NCBI RefSeq assembly: GCF_025291715.1
Contig: NZ_JAMBIZ010000006.1
Span: forward strand, 1 to 64,000
DNA: 64,000 nucleotides
Direction of reading: 5' to 3'
Source: Metasolibacillus sp.
GTDB lineage: Bacteria; Bacillota; Bacilli; Bacillales_A; Planococcaceae
The notes below the pieces were generated by a model, which was not told the DNA's origin, made no database searches, and saw nothing but the letters and a program-made list of their open reading frames with translations. The translations under genes and the position numbers were made by a program. Shown here piece after piece: positions 53,730 through 62,829 of the stretch; positions within the stretch are counted from its first letter, which is position 1; each line of letters starts with the position of its first letter.

Positions 53730-54320
53730 ATGAAGGTATTATTAGTGGATGACCATGTGCTTTTATTAGAAAGCTTGAAAACGGTTGTAGAAACAGATCC
53801 AAATATTCAAGTTGTCGCAGCGATTGCGGACCCTTCTTCACTTTTAGAGGACGTACAACGTTTAAAGCCTGACATTATTTTAATGGATATTCGTTTAAAA
53901 TCACATAACGGGCTTTCATTAACAAAGGAAATTTTGCAGCAGCTACCCGATATGAAAATTATTATATTATCAGGCTATGATGACGATGCATACATTCATG
54001 CAGCACAAAATGCTGGAGCGCGGGGATTTGTGAAAAAGGAGCAGTCGAATGAGGAGCTAATCGCTATTGTAAAAACAGTTTATGAAGGCTCAACACATTT
54101 TCCATATTTTGAAGAAAGCTTGTTAACACTTAAGGAACGAGAGGTGCTACAGCTTGTTGCGTGGGATCAAACAAATGAGATGATTAGCAGAGAGCTTGCA
54201 ATGAGTAAACGAACAGTGGAGAATCACATTTCCTCCATTTTGCGCAAGCTTGGTGTAGATACACGTTTAGGTGCGGCAGTTACGGGCATTGAGCAAGGAT
54301 TAGTGAGTGCGAAGCGATGA
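53730..54320 (+). CDS. NarL/FixJ-family response regulator, ComA-like
   Basis: Response regulator of 196 aa. Receiver: VDDH at 6-9, D53 in IILMDIRLKSHNGL, K in FVKKEQSNEEL. The C-terminal LuxR-type helix-turn-helix starts at TLKEREVLQLVAWDQTNEMI and includes AMSKRTVENHISSILRKLGV. The ATG is directly after the kinase stop, so the pair is co-transcribed. Targets unknown; similarity in layout to ComPA suggests density or peptide signalling. Confidence 0.9.
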   Translation: MKVLLVDDHVLLLESLKTVVETDPNIQVVAAIADPSSLLEDVQRLKPDIILMDIRLKSHNGLSLTKEILQQLPDMKIIILSGYDDDAYIHAAQNAGARGFVKKEQSNEELIAIVKTVYEGSTHFPYFEESLLTLKEREVLQLVAWDQTNEMISRELAMSKRTVENHISSILRKLGVDTRLGAAVTGIEQGLVSAKR

Positions 54321-54327
54321 ATAAATG

Positions 54328-54357
54328 AGGAGCATCTTGTCATGACAAGATGCTCCT
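54328..54357 (+). terminator. Perfect 30-bp palindrome after the response regulator
   Basis: AGGAGCATCTTGTCA (54328-54342) and its exact complement (54343-54357), 7 bp after the stop. The tail TTAAAGTTATT is only weakly T-rich, so it is a likely but not classical terminator. Confidence 0.65.
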
Positions 54358-54438
54358 TAAAGTTATTCTATAAAAGTAATAAAAAGTAAATTTAGGAGTG
54401 TTCTTGTAATTGTTTTTGTGTCATGCTATATTTTTCAA

Positions 54439-54478
54439 CAAGATAGTTAAACGATTAACTTAAACGTTTAACATCTTG
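54439..54478 (+). promoter_or_regulatory. Tandem LacI-type operators before the truncated LacI gene
   Basis: GTTAAACGATTAAC (54446-54459) and TTAAACGTTTAA (54460-54471) are adjacent palindromes with a central CG, the LacI-family operator style. CAAGAT (54439-54444) and ATCTTG (54473-54478) extend the symmetry, so the RNA could also form a long hairpin just before the ribosome site. Confidence 0.6.
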
Positions 54479-54498
54479 CTAGTAAGGAGGTGTTGTTG

Positions 54499-54819
54499 AT
54501 GGTTACATTAAAGGATATTGCGAAGCATGCAAATGTTAGCATTTGTACAGTGTCTAAATATTTAAGCTCAAGCATGGTTGTGAAGAAAGAAACCGAGCAA
54601 AGAATCCAGCTAGCGATTAAGGAGCTTGGCTATGTACCAAATGTAGTAGCAAAAGCATTGAAGCGAATGGAGACATCCAATATAGCTGTTATTTTACCGA
54701 AAATTAATAATCTTTATTACTCAGAGATTACTTCTGGTATTAGTCAAACGTTGGGCAAATATCATTACAATCTGTATATATACGAGGAGGGATATTATGC
54801 GGAAAATATGGTTTTTTAG
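54499..54819 (+). pseudogene. Truncated LacI-family regulator (DNA-binding part only)
   Basis: 106 aa: helix-turn-helix TLKDIAKHANVSICTVSKYL, hinge and start of the sugar-binding domain (NIAVILPKINNLYYSEITSG). Family members have about 330 residues; here the sequence ends soon after HYNLYIYEE and merges into the next gene, whose ribosome site GGAGGG creates the final residues. AAGGAGGTG lies 6 bp before the ATG at 54499. The DNA-binding half could still be made and bind the upstream operators. Confidence 0.75.
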
Positions 54820-55135
54820 CATTTTATCGCTAACTATTGCTGTAATCATTGTTTGTATTTATATTTACAATATTCCTGGTAGCATGGAAGAAGCTGAGAA
54901 AGCATTTGATGAATATTTAAATGTACAAGGGGTAAACAAAGAGAATATTGCTACTAAAGAGATAAAAAAAGATTATAAAATTGGTGGTTATTATTTTGAT
55001 GTGACGTATAAAGACGAGCCGCCTAACTATCGGTATAATTATTTTTATCAGACTAGCTCTAAACGTATAGTTTTGCTTGTTTTTGATGGTAATAGAGGAA
55101 TTGATGAAGGGATGAAATATCCCCCAATTAAATAA
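54797..55135 (+). CDS. DUF3139-like membrane-anchored protein
   Basis: Protein of 112 aa with one N-terminal membrane segment (about 4-25, FFSILSLTIAVIIVCIYIY) and an extracellular domain with EKAFDEYLNVQGV and IGGYYFDVTYKDEPPNYRYN, a pattern I associate with DUF3139 proteins of bacilli. It overlaps the truncated LacI gene by 23 bp; GAGGAGGG lies before the ATG. Role unknown. A terminator follows. Confidence 0.7.
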   Translation: MRKIWFFSILSLTIAVIIVCIYIYNIPGSMEEAEKAFDEYLNVQGVNKENIATKEIKKDYKIGGYYFDVTYKDEPPNYRYNYFYQTSSKRIVLLVFDGNRGIDEGMKYPPIK

Positions 55136-55148
55136 GTGAAATTAAGAA

Positions 55149-55187
55149 AAAACGGATGGGGCAAATGCATTTTATTCCATCCGTTTT
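55149..55187. terminator. Bidirectional terminator
   Basis: AAAACGGATGG (55149-55159) pairs with CCATCCGTTTT (55177-55187), A-rich before and T-rich after. Serves both convergent genes. Confidence 0.85.
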
Positions 55188-55229
55188 GATTTTAGCTTTT
55201 CAAATAGTAAATACTATCAAAAAAATAGT

Positions 55230-56207
55230 TTATATTTCATTACGCAAAAGTGGCTGTGTGCTGCAACGGAACGAGCCACCGAAGCTTCTTGAAATTTGAA
55301 AATCGATGTATTCCACCGTTATGCCACGCTTTTCAAGCTCAGCGCCAATAAAATCAAATTCATAGTCAGTTATATAGACATGGTCATTAATTGGTAAACC
55401 ATTTGTCGCAAGGCGAGATGCTTGCTCAAGTGTCACATGAATTTGATCCCAATTTTTAAACTGCTCTGGAATACCGTTTAAAAAGGCTTCCTCGCAAATG
55501 ATTATTAAGCCCTCACGTACAATGCTTAATGCACAATCGAGATGCAAAATCGTATGGTGCAAAGGCACTTCAATGACTTGATAACCAAAATTGCTCGTTA
55601 AATTACTTAACCATTGGACACCGTTACTATTTGAAGCAAGACCAGAATTACCAACATAAATCGTTTGATCTAATACTAATACGTCACCACCCTCTAAAAA
55701 TGGCCCTTGCTCGGAATCACTGCCTAATGAAATATCAGGCTTTGGAATTGCGATGTACAGACAGCTGTTTTGATTAGCCTCTTCTACTAAGATATGGCGT
55801 GCAGGTAGCACCTCATTTCGACGATGTGGGAAACGCAATGAGCCTTCAATGAGCATATTGCCGACTGTGAAGAAAGGGTCACGAATAAAGAAATTGCTGT
55901 AGCCATCCTCATAGCCTATTTCCTTTTCATAATCTGTTAGCATACGTGGTAAAAGTACCTCTACACCATGCTTCTCTAAAATCTTTTTTAAATTTGCTCG
56001 TTCCTCCTCCCATGCCTTTTGTCTGTCAGGGAAAACCTCTTTATAGTTTTTTCCTTCGACATCTACAGTTTTATATAATGCAATGCTTTCCTCTGTTAAA
56101 AATTCCTCGTCTATGCGATTACTAACTGCTGGAAAGGCAAACTCCGATTGTGCTAGCACTACTCTTTGTAATGGTGCAAATTCACTTTTTACAAAAATAG
56201 AAGTCAT
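55230..56207 (-). CDS. Amidinotransferase-fold hydrolase (dimethylarginine dimethylaminohydrolase-like)
   Basis: Guanidine-group modifying enzyme of 325 aa. Family blocks are SNFFIRDPFFTVGNMLIEGS, the GPFLEGGDVLVL segment with the catalytic acid, HHTILHLDCALSIVREGL with the catalytic histidine, and SFGGSFRCST at the end with the nucleophilic cysteine. This order matches arginine deiminase/DDAH/amidinotransferase proteins. Likely reaction is hydrolysis of a guanidino compound to citrulline or a related product. Single gene with own terminator. Confidence 0.87.
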   Translation of the reverse strand: MTSIFVKSEFAPLQRVVLAQSEFAFPAVSNRIDEEFLTEESIALYKTVDVEGKNYKEVFPDRQKAWEEERANLKKILEKHGVEVLLPRMLTDYEKEIGYEDGYSNFFIRDPFFTVGNMLIEGSLRFPHRRNEVLPARHILVEEANQNSCLYIAIPKPDISLGSDSEQGPFLEGGDVLVLDQTIYVGNSGLASNSNGVQWLSNLTSNFGYQVIEVPLHHTILHLDCALSIVREGLIIICEEAFLNGIPEQFKNWDQIHVTLEQASRLATNGLPINDHVYITDYEFDFIGAELEKRGITVEYIDFQISRSFGGSFRCSTQPLLRNEI

Positions 56208-56338
56208 GTATTACTTCCCCCTTAAGTTATATTCGCTAGCTATCGTAAAGTATATAGTAACAATATAGTCAACAGTAAATTTGCGCTATCATACATTAAA
56301 TAGAAATTATGTTAAAGTTGAAGAAGGGGGGATTGCTT

Positions 56339-57049
56339 ATGCGTTTACAGGAGCAGCGACTTCAGCAGGCAGTACAAGGGAAAACGATATTAATTACAGG
56401 AGCGAGCTCAGGCATTGGGCGAGATACCGCCCTGTTATTAGCTCGTTATGGAGCGAAGCTAATAGTTGTCGGTCGCAATGAAGAGCGTTTACGTGATGTG
56501 GCTATGCAGACAGGTGCACAAATGTATGTAATGGATTTGCGTGAAGAGCAAAATCGCCAGCAGCTCTGTCGTGAAATCCAGCAATTAGATATTTTTATTA
56601 ATAATGCAGGTATATCAATTCACCGTTCGATTTATGATGCATTAGAGCGTCCGCATGATTTTAGGCGCACAATGGCTATTAACTATTTTGCTCCTGTTGA
56701 GCTAATGCTCCATTTTATTCCATTGCTAGATGCAGCACAAGGACAAATTGTTAATGTTTCAACGATTAATACAAAGTTTCGTCCAATGGCAAAATGGTCT
56801 GCTTATCAAGCATCAAAGGCGGCATTTGATACATGGCTACGCGCTGTTGCACCAGAAGTGAAGCACACTGTTTCCACTATTTATTTGCCACTCGTTCGGA
56901 CACCAATGATTGCACCAACAAAACAATATGAGCGTATGCCAGCGATGTCTAGTGAAGCTGCAGCAAAGCGTATTGCTCGTTTACTATATACGAAAAAGAG
57001 GGAGGATCAACCTTGGTGGCTACTATTTCTACGTTACGTGAGACCTTAA
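56339..57049 (+). CDS. Short-chain dehydrogenase/reductase (SDR)
   Basis: NAD(P)-dependent oxidoreductase of 236 aa. Cofactor loop ILITGASSGIGRDTALLL, FINNAGISIH, and catalytic YQASKAAFDTWLRAV with the Y-x3-K pair. ATG at 56339 with AAGGGGGG 7 bp upstream. The next gene, an acyl-CoA ligase, overlaps by 37 bp, suggesting that the two act on the same fatty or polyketide-like acid. Substrate unknown. Confidence 0.9.
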   Translation: MRLQEQRLQQAVQGKTILITGASSGIGRDTALLLARYGAKLIVVGRNEERLRDVAMQTGAQMYVMDLREEQNRQQLCREIQQLDIFINNAGISIHRSIYDALERPHDFRRTMAINYFAPVELMLHFIPLLDAAQGQIVNVSTINTKFRPMAKWSAYQASKAAFDTWLRAVAPEVKHTVSTIYLPLVRTPMIAPTKQYERMPAMSSEAAAKRIARLLYTKKREDQPWWLLFLRYVRP

Positions 57050-58317
57050 AAATTAAAGCTTATTTGCGTATGCCTTTAAGACAGCTATTAATAGCAGTTG
57101 TTAAAGAGGGGGTATCAATAAATGCATTGCTCTCTTTTTATGCAAAAAAGCAGCCACATACACCGCTTTTTATTGAAAATCATGTAGTGACAACATACGG
57201 ACAGTTTTATGATGAAGTTATTTATATGAGCTATGCTTTGTATGAGAAGGGGCTTCGAGCAGGGCAGCGTGTAGGCTTTCAATGTGCTAATAGTGTTAAT
57301 TTATTACGTGCACTTTTCGCAGTAGAGCGAATTGGCGCAACTGCTATATTGTTACATACGGGCCGCTCTGTGAAGGGGCATTTTGATTTTTTATTTACGG
57401 AAGAGATGTTGAAGGATTTACCAACAAGGGCGGCAGCATGCTATTTTCCACGAAGGCAGGGCAAAATTATTGTTCAAACAAGCGGTACGACTGGTGAGCC
57501 TAAAGGTGTGCATAGCACGGTGCAAAATGTGTTAGCACCATTTCGTGCATTGCTGGAGCGCATGCATTTTCATACATATCGTTATGTGTATGTCGCAACG
57601 CCATTTTTTCATGGCTATGGGCTGGCTTTTTTAACCGCAACGATGGCAGCAGGACACACCATTGTAGTAAGCAAGCGCTTTGATGCAGCATTGCTTGAGA
57701 TATATCCAATTGAAGCACTGACAGTTGTGCCAACACTATTAGCCCGTTTTCGACCGACTGCAACATTGCGCTGTGTAGCGAGTGGAAGCGCACCGTTGCA
57801 CAATAGTAAAGGCTTTGATGAGATTTTATATAATTTATATGGCACATCGGAAGCTGGCTTAATTAGTATAGCGACACCAAAGGAGAGAGCGTTGCAGCAC
57901 GCTACAATAGGCAAGCCGATTGAGGGGTTAAAATTAAGCTATCAGCAAGGCGAATTAATTGTCAATGGCAGACGGACAGGCGATTTAGTAGAGGAAGTAG
58001 ATGGCTTGCTGTTTATGAAAGGGCGCTTGCATGACATGATTATTTCAGGTGGAGAAAATGTTTTTCCACAGCAGGTTGAGCAAATTATGCGCAGGCATCC
58101 GAAAATTATAGATGCAGCAATTATAGGGGAGGCAGATCCGCAATTTGGAGAACGTGTTGTGGCATATGTCATTGCAGTAGACATAGATGAACAAAATATT
58201 ATTAACTTTTGTAAAGAAAACCTAGCGAATTATGAATGTCCTAAAAAAATTTACTTTGTTGACAAACTACCATACAACGAGCTAGGAAAATTAAATCGTA
58301 AGGCTTTATATAGCTAA
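57013..58317 (+). CDS. AMP-forming acyl-CoA synthetase/ligase
   Basis: Adenylate-forming enzyme of 434 aa, shorter than the usual 500-550. P-loop IIVQTSGTTGEPKGVH, ATPFFHGYGLAFL, LYNLYGTSEAGLIS, LLFMKGRLHDMIISGGENVF with hinge, and the C-terminal lysine in LGKLNRKALY are all present; the shortening is in the N-terminal domain (little between 100 and 140). TTG start at 57013 with GGAGG 7 bp upstream. Acid substrate unknown; paired with the SDR. Confidence 0.88.
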   Translation: MVATISTLRETLKIKAYLRMPLRQLLIAVVKEGVSINALLSFYAKKQPHTPLFIENHVVTTYGQFYDEVIYMSYALYEKGLRAGQRVGFQCANSVNLLRALFAVERIGATAILLHTGRSVKGHFDFLFTEEMLKDLPTRAAACYFPRRQGKIIVQTSGTTGEPKGVHSTVQNVLAPFRALLERMHFHTYRYVYVATPFFHGYGLAFLTATMAAGHTIVVSKRFDAALLEIYPIEALTVVPTLLARFRPTATLRCVASGSAPLHNSKGFDEILYNLYGTSEAGLISIATPKERALQHATIGKPIEGLKLSYQQGELIVNGRRTGDLVEEVDGLLFMKGRLHDMIISGGENVFPQQVEQIMRRHPKIIDAAIIGEADPQFGERVVAYVIAVDIDEQNIINFCKENLANYECPKKIYFVDKLPYNELGKLNRKALYS

Positions 58318-58346
58318 TTGTATAAATATTTGTACGTGTGTATAAT
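58318..58346 (+). promoter_or_regulatory. SigA-type promoter of the LysE gene
   Basis: TTGTAT (58318-58323), 17-bp spacer, perfect TATAAT (58341-58346). Transcription would start near 58353, leaving no ribosome site for an ATG at 58359 and supporting the TTG start at 58401. Confidence 0.75.
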
Positions 58347-58400
58347 TAATAGAAACGGATGAAACGTAGTGTAATATACTTGAGTAAGGAAGTTGAGCAT

Positions 58401-59030
58401 TTGGAGCAGTATTTGAAGTTTTTACTTGTTGGACTAGCAATTGCAATGCCTGTTGGTGCAATCACGGTTGAAATGACGAAGCAGGGCTTAAAAAATGGCT
58501 TTTTTCATGGTTGGGCAGTTGGCTTAGGTGGCATGACGATTGATTTACTATTAATCGTTGCGCTTTATTTAGGGTTTGCACAGGTGTTGGCATTGCCTTA
58601 CGTGCAAATGCCTTTATGGATTATTGGTGCAGTGTTTTTATTTTTACTTGCCTATGACTCAATTAAAAATGCGAATCAGGATATTACGTTGGCTGGAGAA
58701 AAGGTCAATAAGTCGCTATGGACAACTTATCGCAACGGTTTTCTTGTTGCGTTATCGCCTGGTAATTTAGTATTTTGGGTGTCTGTTTTTGGAGTCGTAT
58801 TAGCAGATTCCTATACAGCGCAATCGAGTAGTTTTTTACTAGCGGCTCTGGGGATTCTGACAGGGATATTAGTGCATGATATTGGGCTACTATCGATTGT
58901 TTCGGTCACGCGTAGAGTGATGAATCGTAAAATGATTCAATGGACCTCGAGTGTAGCAGGACTATTATTATTTGGCTTCGCATGTTATTTCTTATACCGC
59001 TTTTATATGGATATCAGTAATTATATTTGA
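58401..59030 (+). CDS. LysE-family translocator
   Basis: Amino-acid exporter type membrane protein of 209 aa with six helices. The N-terminal FLLVGLAIAMPVGAITVEMT and LVALSPGNLVFWVSVFG are family blocks; the usual P-G-P is P-V-G-A here. TTG start at 58401 with AAGGAAG 8 bp upstream gives LEQYLKFLLVG, the usual beginning; an ATG 14 codons earlier is less likely. Probably exports basic or neutral amino acids. Confidence 0.87.
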   Translation: MEQYLKFLLVGLAIAMPVGAITVEMTKQGLKNGFFHGWAVGLGGMTIDLLLIVALYLGFAQVLALPYVQMPLWIIGAVFLFLLAYDSIKNANQDITLAGEKVNKSLWTTYRNGFLVALSPGNLVFWVSVFGVVLADSYTAQSSSFLLAALGILTGILVHDIGLLSIVSVTRRVMNRKMIQWTSSVAGLLLFGFACYFLYRFYMDISNYI

Positions 59031-59034
59031 GGAG

Positions 59035-59062
59035 AAGGAGGGAGATTCCCTCCTTTTATTTT
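59035..59062. terminator. Rho-independent terminator
   Basis: AAGGAGGGA (59035-59043) pairs with TCCCTCCTT (59047-59055), followed by TTATTTT. Ends the LysE gene and touches the stop of the convergent ABC gene. Confidence 0.8.
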
Positions 59063-59927
59063 ACACATCGTAAAAATGTCTGTATGCATCCTCTAAGTTT
59101 CGCTTACTGCGGTTGACGGATTGAATTTGTACTCCGTTTTTTATTAGCCATTCAAGATATTTTTCTATACTATGTGCAGAATTTGTCATTAAAAGGCTGT
59201 CATTCATTTTAAACGGAAGGTAACTATCTTTCATTAGTTCCTCTATATTACCCTGATAAAAAAATGCAATTTCATAGGATGTGCTCATCGTGTCGACAGG
59301 GCTATTTGTGAATAGCTCACCATCTTTAATAAACCAAATTGTCTGCGTCAAATCCTCCAAAATATCTAAGTTATGTGTTGAGATAAAAATGCTAATTCCT
59401 TGTGAATGAAGAGTGCGAATTAGCTGCTTCAGCTCGATGATGCTCGTTGGATCTAATCCATTAAAGGGCTCATCCATTAAAATAATAATCGGCTTTGTTA
59501 ATATACTTAAAGCAATGAGTAAATGCTGTCTCATTCCATAAGAATAGGATTTAATCGGCTGATTGACATAGGAACGAATACCAATTAAATCAATCGTCTC
59601 TTCGATTTCGGTCTTTTCTAAGTTATAAATATTAGCGACAAAGGATAAGTGATCATAGCCAGTTAAGGACATATATAAGTAATTATCACTTGGTAAAAAA
59701 GAAATATATTTATAAAAGTCGGGCTGATTGTTAGCAATGTCATTCACAGTAATTGTGCCATTTTCAATAGCCTCTAATGCCAGTATGGAGCGCATTAGAG
59801 TAGACTTTCCAGCTCCGTTTGGTCCTACAAGGCCAATAATTTCTCCTGCATTAATAGAAAAAGAGATATCTTTTAGAACTGTTTTATTTTTATATTTTTT
59901 CGTAAGCTGTTTGACTCGTAGTACCAT
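59061..59927 (-). CDS. ABC transporter ATP-binding protein, ABC-2 exporter type
   Basis: ATPase of 288 aa. Walker A GLVGPNGAGKSTLMRS (near 33-42), signature SYGMRQHLLIALS, Walker B IILMDEPFNGLDP, H-loop ISTHNLDIL. A C-terminal 80-residue extension is typical of peptide and bacteriocin exporters. Its start overlaps the permease stop by 1 bp. With the 823-aa permease and the secreted protein upstream it forms one minus-strand unit. Confidence 0.9.
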   Translation of the reverse strand: MVLRVKQLTKKYKNKTVLKDISFSINAGEIIGLVGPNGAGKSTLMRSILALEAIENGTITVNDIANNQPDFYKYISFLPSDNYLYMSLTGYDHLSFVANIYNLEKTEIEETIDLIGIRSYVNQPIKSYSYGMRQHLLIALSILTKPIIILMDEPFNGLDPTSIIELKQLIRTLHSQGISIFISTHNLDILEDLTQTIWFIKDGELFTNSPVDTMSTSYEIAFFYQGNIEELMKDSYLPFKMNDSLLMTNSAHSIEKYLEWLIKNGVQIQSVNRSKRNLEDAYRHFYDV

Positions 59928-62398
59928 TATGATGACACCTTCCTTTTACTTAAAAGTCCGATGCAGAACAGTAAGCTTCCGCTAATAAATAAAATTGCAC
60001 TACCATTTAAGAAATTCACTTTTGTATCATTTGCTGCTATAGACTTCCAACCGTCTACAACATTCCATGTATCAAAATAAATGAATGGATTGATATACAT
60101 GCCATTCATTGCAATATAGTGATCCGCAATAAAATAACCTACAGCTACTACAATGATTGTCATAATAATTGTAGTGTAATGATTTTTCATCCATTTACCA
60201 ATTAAGCTAAACAAGCTGTTTAAAAAGAATATTTGAGTAAAAATCAACAAGCTGCTTTTTAAAATCAGTGTAGATAAATTTTCAAAGTAAAAATAAGCAT
60301 CATCAATGACTGAATAGAAATAACCATCATGGAGCTTAGCTGCTGCATAAACTAAAATTGGATAATCAGATTCACCTAAACCTCCAATGATTGTACTAAT
60401 AAAGAATACAAATACACTACTAATCAGCAGTAGACTATAAGCAATGAGAAGATTATATGCCCATTTCGTTATATAAATAGATGTCATACGAATTGGCTTT
60501 GTAGTCAAAAAGTCGATGGATGGATTTGACTGTCGCTCATCAGACATTGATGTCCATAACAGTAGCACGAAAATGGCTAATACGAATAGCATGATATTCC
60601 AATTTAAATATTTGTAAACGGCAAACAAACTATTATTTCCATATTTCGTGTTTCTGTCTTGCGTGAGCTGTAAGGCTGTAGAACGTTTATCATCAAATGT
60701 GTCGCTATATTTATCAAAATTTGAAATCCATTGATGTCCAAGTGGCCATGCAGTTATTTTTTTTTCATCTAAAATATTTTGCTGTTCTTCAGATGCCATT
60801 ATAGATACAGTCCATAGGGTGCCGTCTATTTCTTTATATGTTGGAGGATCTAATGACCTCAATGCTTCTCGGAACTTTTCATAAAAGTTAGGTGAACCAA
60901 TTTCGCTTTTTAAGTTTTCTAGCATAGAATAGCTATCATTCAAACTTTCTACCATAGCAGTATAAGGATTTTCCTCAGGGTCATCTATTTCTTCGCCTGA
61001 TTGTAGTTGCATTTCCTGTTCCAGTTCAAAATCCTCTTCTGAAGCTTTCCAATTTGTGCGAATTTCGATTATAAAGCTTTGGAAATCTTCAATTGCTTTC
61101 AATGCTTTTATAGGTATTGCTTGGAATTGCTGATTCACTACAGCAACAGTACCGCCCATAATACCAAATAGCAGGACAAGTGTTAGTAGGACATGCCCTT
61201 TACGTTTCTTTTTCAAATGCTCAAATTGTAAAATCTTCCATTTGTTTTGAGGGTGATATTGTTTTTTGCTAATATGAAAATCAGCTGCTCTAAATGTAAT
61301 CCATTGTGATTTGATGATTGGATAAGAAATAATAAAGCATAAAATCAGTAAGATGAACATCCATACTAAATAAATAATAGAGCGATCTGTAGCTAATAAA
61401 TGTGTTTCATATGAGATAAACAAATGTATAGGGTTAGCCATATAAAAGCCATAATGTAGTGAAATGATATAGCCAACCATAAACGGTATAGTTATTAATG
61501 CTAAAGTCATGCCTAAAGAAATACGTTGTTTTAGTAAACCAATTGCTAAAATTAATAATAACGCAACGAAAATACCCCAGCTAATCGGAAGAAAAACGAA
61601 CCACTTCCATACAGGCACCATGATGATAGTAGACCCAACTGCTACTTCAATTGGATAATGAACGGTATTTAGATGCCCAGTGATAAGTGGTGGCAATAAT
61701 GATAATAGGCTTGCTAGTACTATGTACATAAGGATGCTGAGTAAAAAAGAAATTAAATAACCATAATATGTTGCTATAGGAGACAAAGAATTCACTTTAA
61801 AAAAGTCAAATAGCCGATTTTCTCTATCCAATAAATATTTATAGCAAAAAATGAGCAAAAATAGTAAAGCTGTCGCAGGGCTAAATAATAGCTGGAATAG
61901 CTGTTTTGTAAACAGTGCAGTATTGTATGGTGTTGCTTGCTCTGTATAGGATAAGTCATGTTCAATTAACTGTTCAATCTTACGTTGTTCAATTTCCAAT
62001 AAACTTTTACTATTATAAGGAATAGAAACAAGTTGCATATATTTCTCATATTCATTGATATATGCTAAATGTGTTGAAGCAATTTCTAAATCATTTACTT
62101 TTAGTTTGTTTGAAATCTCCTGTAAGTACTGTTCTTGCACTAGGAGGCTATCTAGCGATTGACGCTGCTCTTCTGTTAGTCCGACAGCTCTTTCTTTACT
62201 AAGTGCTCTGCCAATTAAGAAATCCACTGTAGCTTTTCGATTTTTAAAAGTTTCCTCTAGCTCTTGCTGAGTCGCTCCTGATTGATGGTGATTAATGATA
62301 GATAGAGATACAATCAGTAAAATGATTGCGAGTGGTAGTAATAAAGTATATTTGCTTTTAGCGATTTCCTTTATTATAAAACGAACCACATTTTTCAT
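59927..62398 (-). CDS. Large ABC-2 type permease with two transmembrane modules
   Basis: Membrane protein of 823 aa with two similar halves. Each half has an N-terminal membrane helix, a soluble extracellular domain (about 30-165 and 420-590; coiled-coil and acidic, ELEQEMQLQSGEEIDDPEEN) and five to six further helices. The second half begins after a cytoplasmic linker HLKKKRKGHVLLTL. Fused two-module exporters with large external loops handle antimicrobial or signalling peptides in several Firmicutes. No close characterised family is recognised. Confidence 0.82.
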   Translation of the reverse strand: MKNVVRFIIKEIAKSKYTLLLPLAIILLIVSLSIINHHQSGATQQELEETFKNRKATVDFLIGRALSKERAVGLTEEQRQSLDSLLVQEQYLQEISNKLKVNDLEIASTHLAYINEYEKYMQLVSIPYNSKSLLEIEQRKIEQLIEHDLSYTEQATPYNTALFTKQLFQLLFSPATALLFLLIFCYKYLLDRENRLFDFFKVNSLSPIATYYGYLISFLLSILMYIVLASLLSLLPPLITGHLNTVHYPIEVAVGSTIIMVPVWKWFVFLPISWGIFVALLLILAIGLLKQRISLGMTLALITIPFMVGYIISLHYGFYMANPIHLFISYETHLLATDRSIIYLVWMFILLILCFIISYPIIKSQWITFRAADFHISKKQYHPQNKWKILQFEHLKKKRKGHVLLTLVLLFGIMGGTVAVVNQQFQAIPIKALKAIEDFQSFIIEIRTNWKASEEDFELEQEMQLQSGEEIDDPEENPYTAMVESLNDSYSMLENLKSEIGSPNFYEKFREALRSLDPPTYKEIDGTLWTVSIMASEEQQNILDEKKITAWPLGHQWISNFDKYSDTFDDKRSTALQLTQDRNTKYGNNSLFAVYKYLNWNIMLFVLAIFVLLLWTSMSDERQSNPSIDFLTTKPIRMTSIYITKWAYNLLIAYSLLLISSVFVFFISTIIGGLGESDYPILVYAAAKLHDGYFYSVIDDAYFYFENLSTLILKSSLLIFTQIFFLNSLFSLIGKWMKNHYTTIIMTIIVVAVGYFIADHYIAMNGMYINPFIYFDTWNVVDGWKSIAANDTKVNFLNGSAILFISGSLLFCIGLLSKRKVSS

Positions 62399-62443
62399 GT
62401 ATCCACCTCTAGATTTTCAATAATTTATCGTTGTTATTTACAA

Positions 62444-62503
62444 AATATCCTCTTTAAGCTATATTGTGAGCTTCACAATAATATGATACTTAAAGAGGAT
62501 ATT
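62444..62503 (-). other. Nested hairpin between secreted protein gene and ABC operon
   Basis: Outer 15-bp perfect arms AATATCCTCTTTAAG (62444-62458) and complement (62489-62503); inside, ATTGTGA (62463-62469) pairs with TCACAAT (62473-62479). On the minus strand it is followed by TTTTG only, so it may be a partial terminator or a stabilising processing site giving more of the upstream mRNA. Confidence 0.65.
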
Positions 62504-62523
62504 GAAATTACATAATTTGTAAA

Positions 62524-62829
62524 TTAATCTAATTCAACAACATAGGGATCTGCATAAGGGCCTGCCGAGATATGGCCCTCAAGAATATATCGTCCATATA
62601 TATCTATTTTGCCGTTGTAATAAATATAGCCTGAATATGTTTTGCCGTTTCTATTTTCAGTTACCCACATAGCTGTTGTGTATGTTGTTACTGTTCTTGA
62701 GACGAAAATTGTATCTGCTGCCGGCGTTATTACTGGCTCTAAATTATTAGAGGCTTGAACGCTTGAAAAAGTTGCTGGTATGCTTAATGTGAAGGCTGTA
62801 ATTAAAACTAACATTTTAAGTTTTTTCAT
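62524..62829 (-). CDS. Small secreted protein, 101 aa, possible exported peptide
   Basis: Signal peptide MKKLKMLVLITAFTLSIPA with cleavage near VQA-S (about residue 27). The mature part of about 75 residues has many Y, T and G (VSRTVTTYTTAMWVTE, GKTYSGYIYYNG) and no cysteine. GGAGGG lies 5 bp before the ATG at 62829. Size, secretion and position before an ABC exporter fit lactococcin-972-like or other bacteriocin-type units, but I cannot place it in a named family. Confidence 0.65.
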   Translation of the reverse strand: MKKLKMLVLITAFTLSIPATFSSVQASNNLEPVITPAADTIFVSRTVTTYTTAMWVTENRNGKTYSGYIYYNGKIDIYGRYILEGHISAGPYADPYVVELD

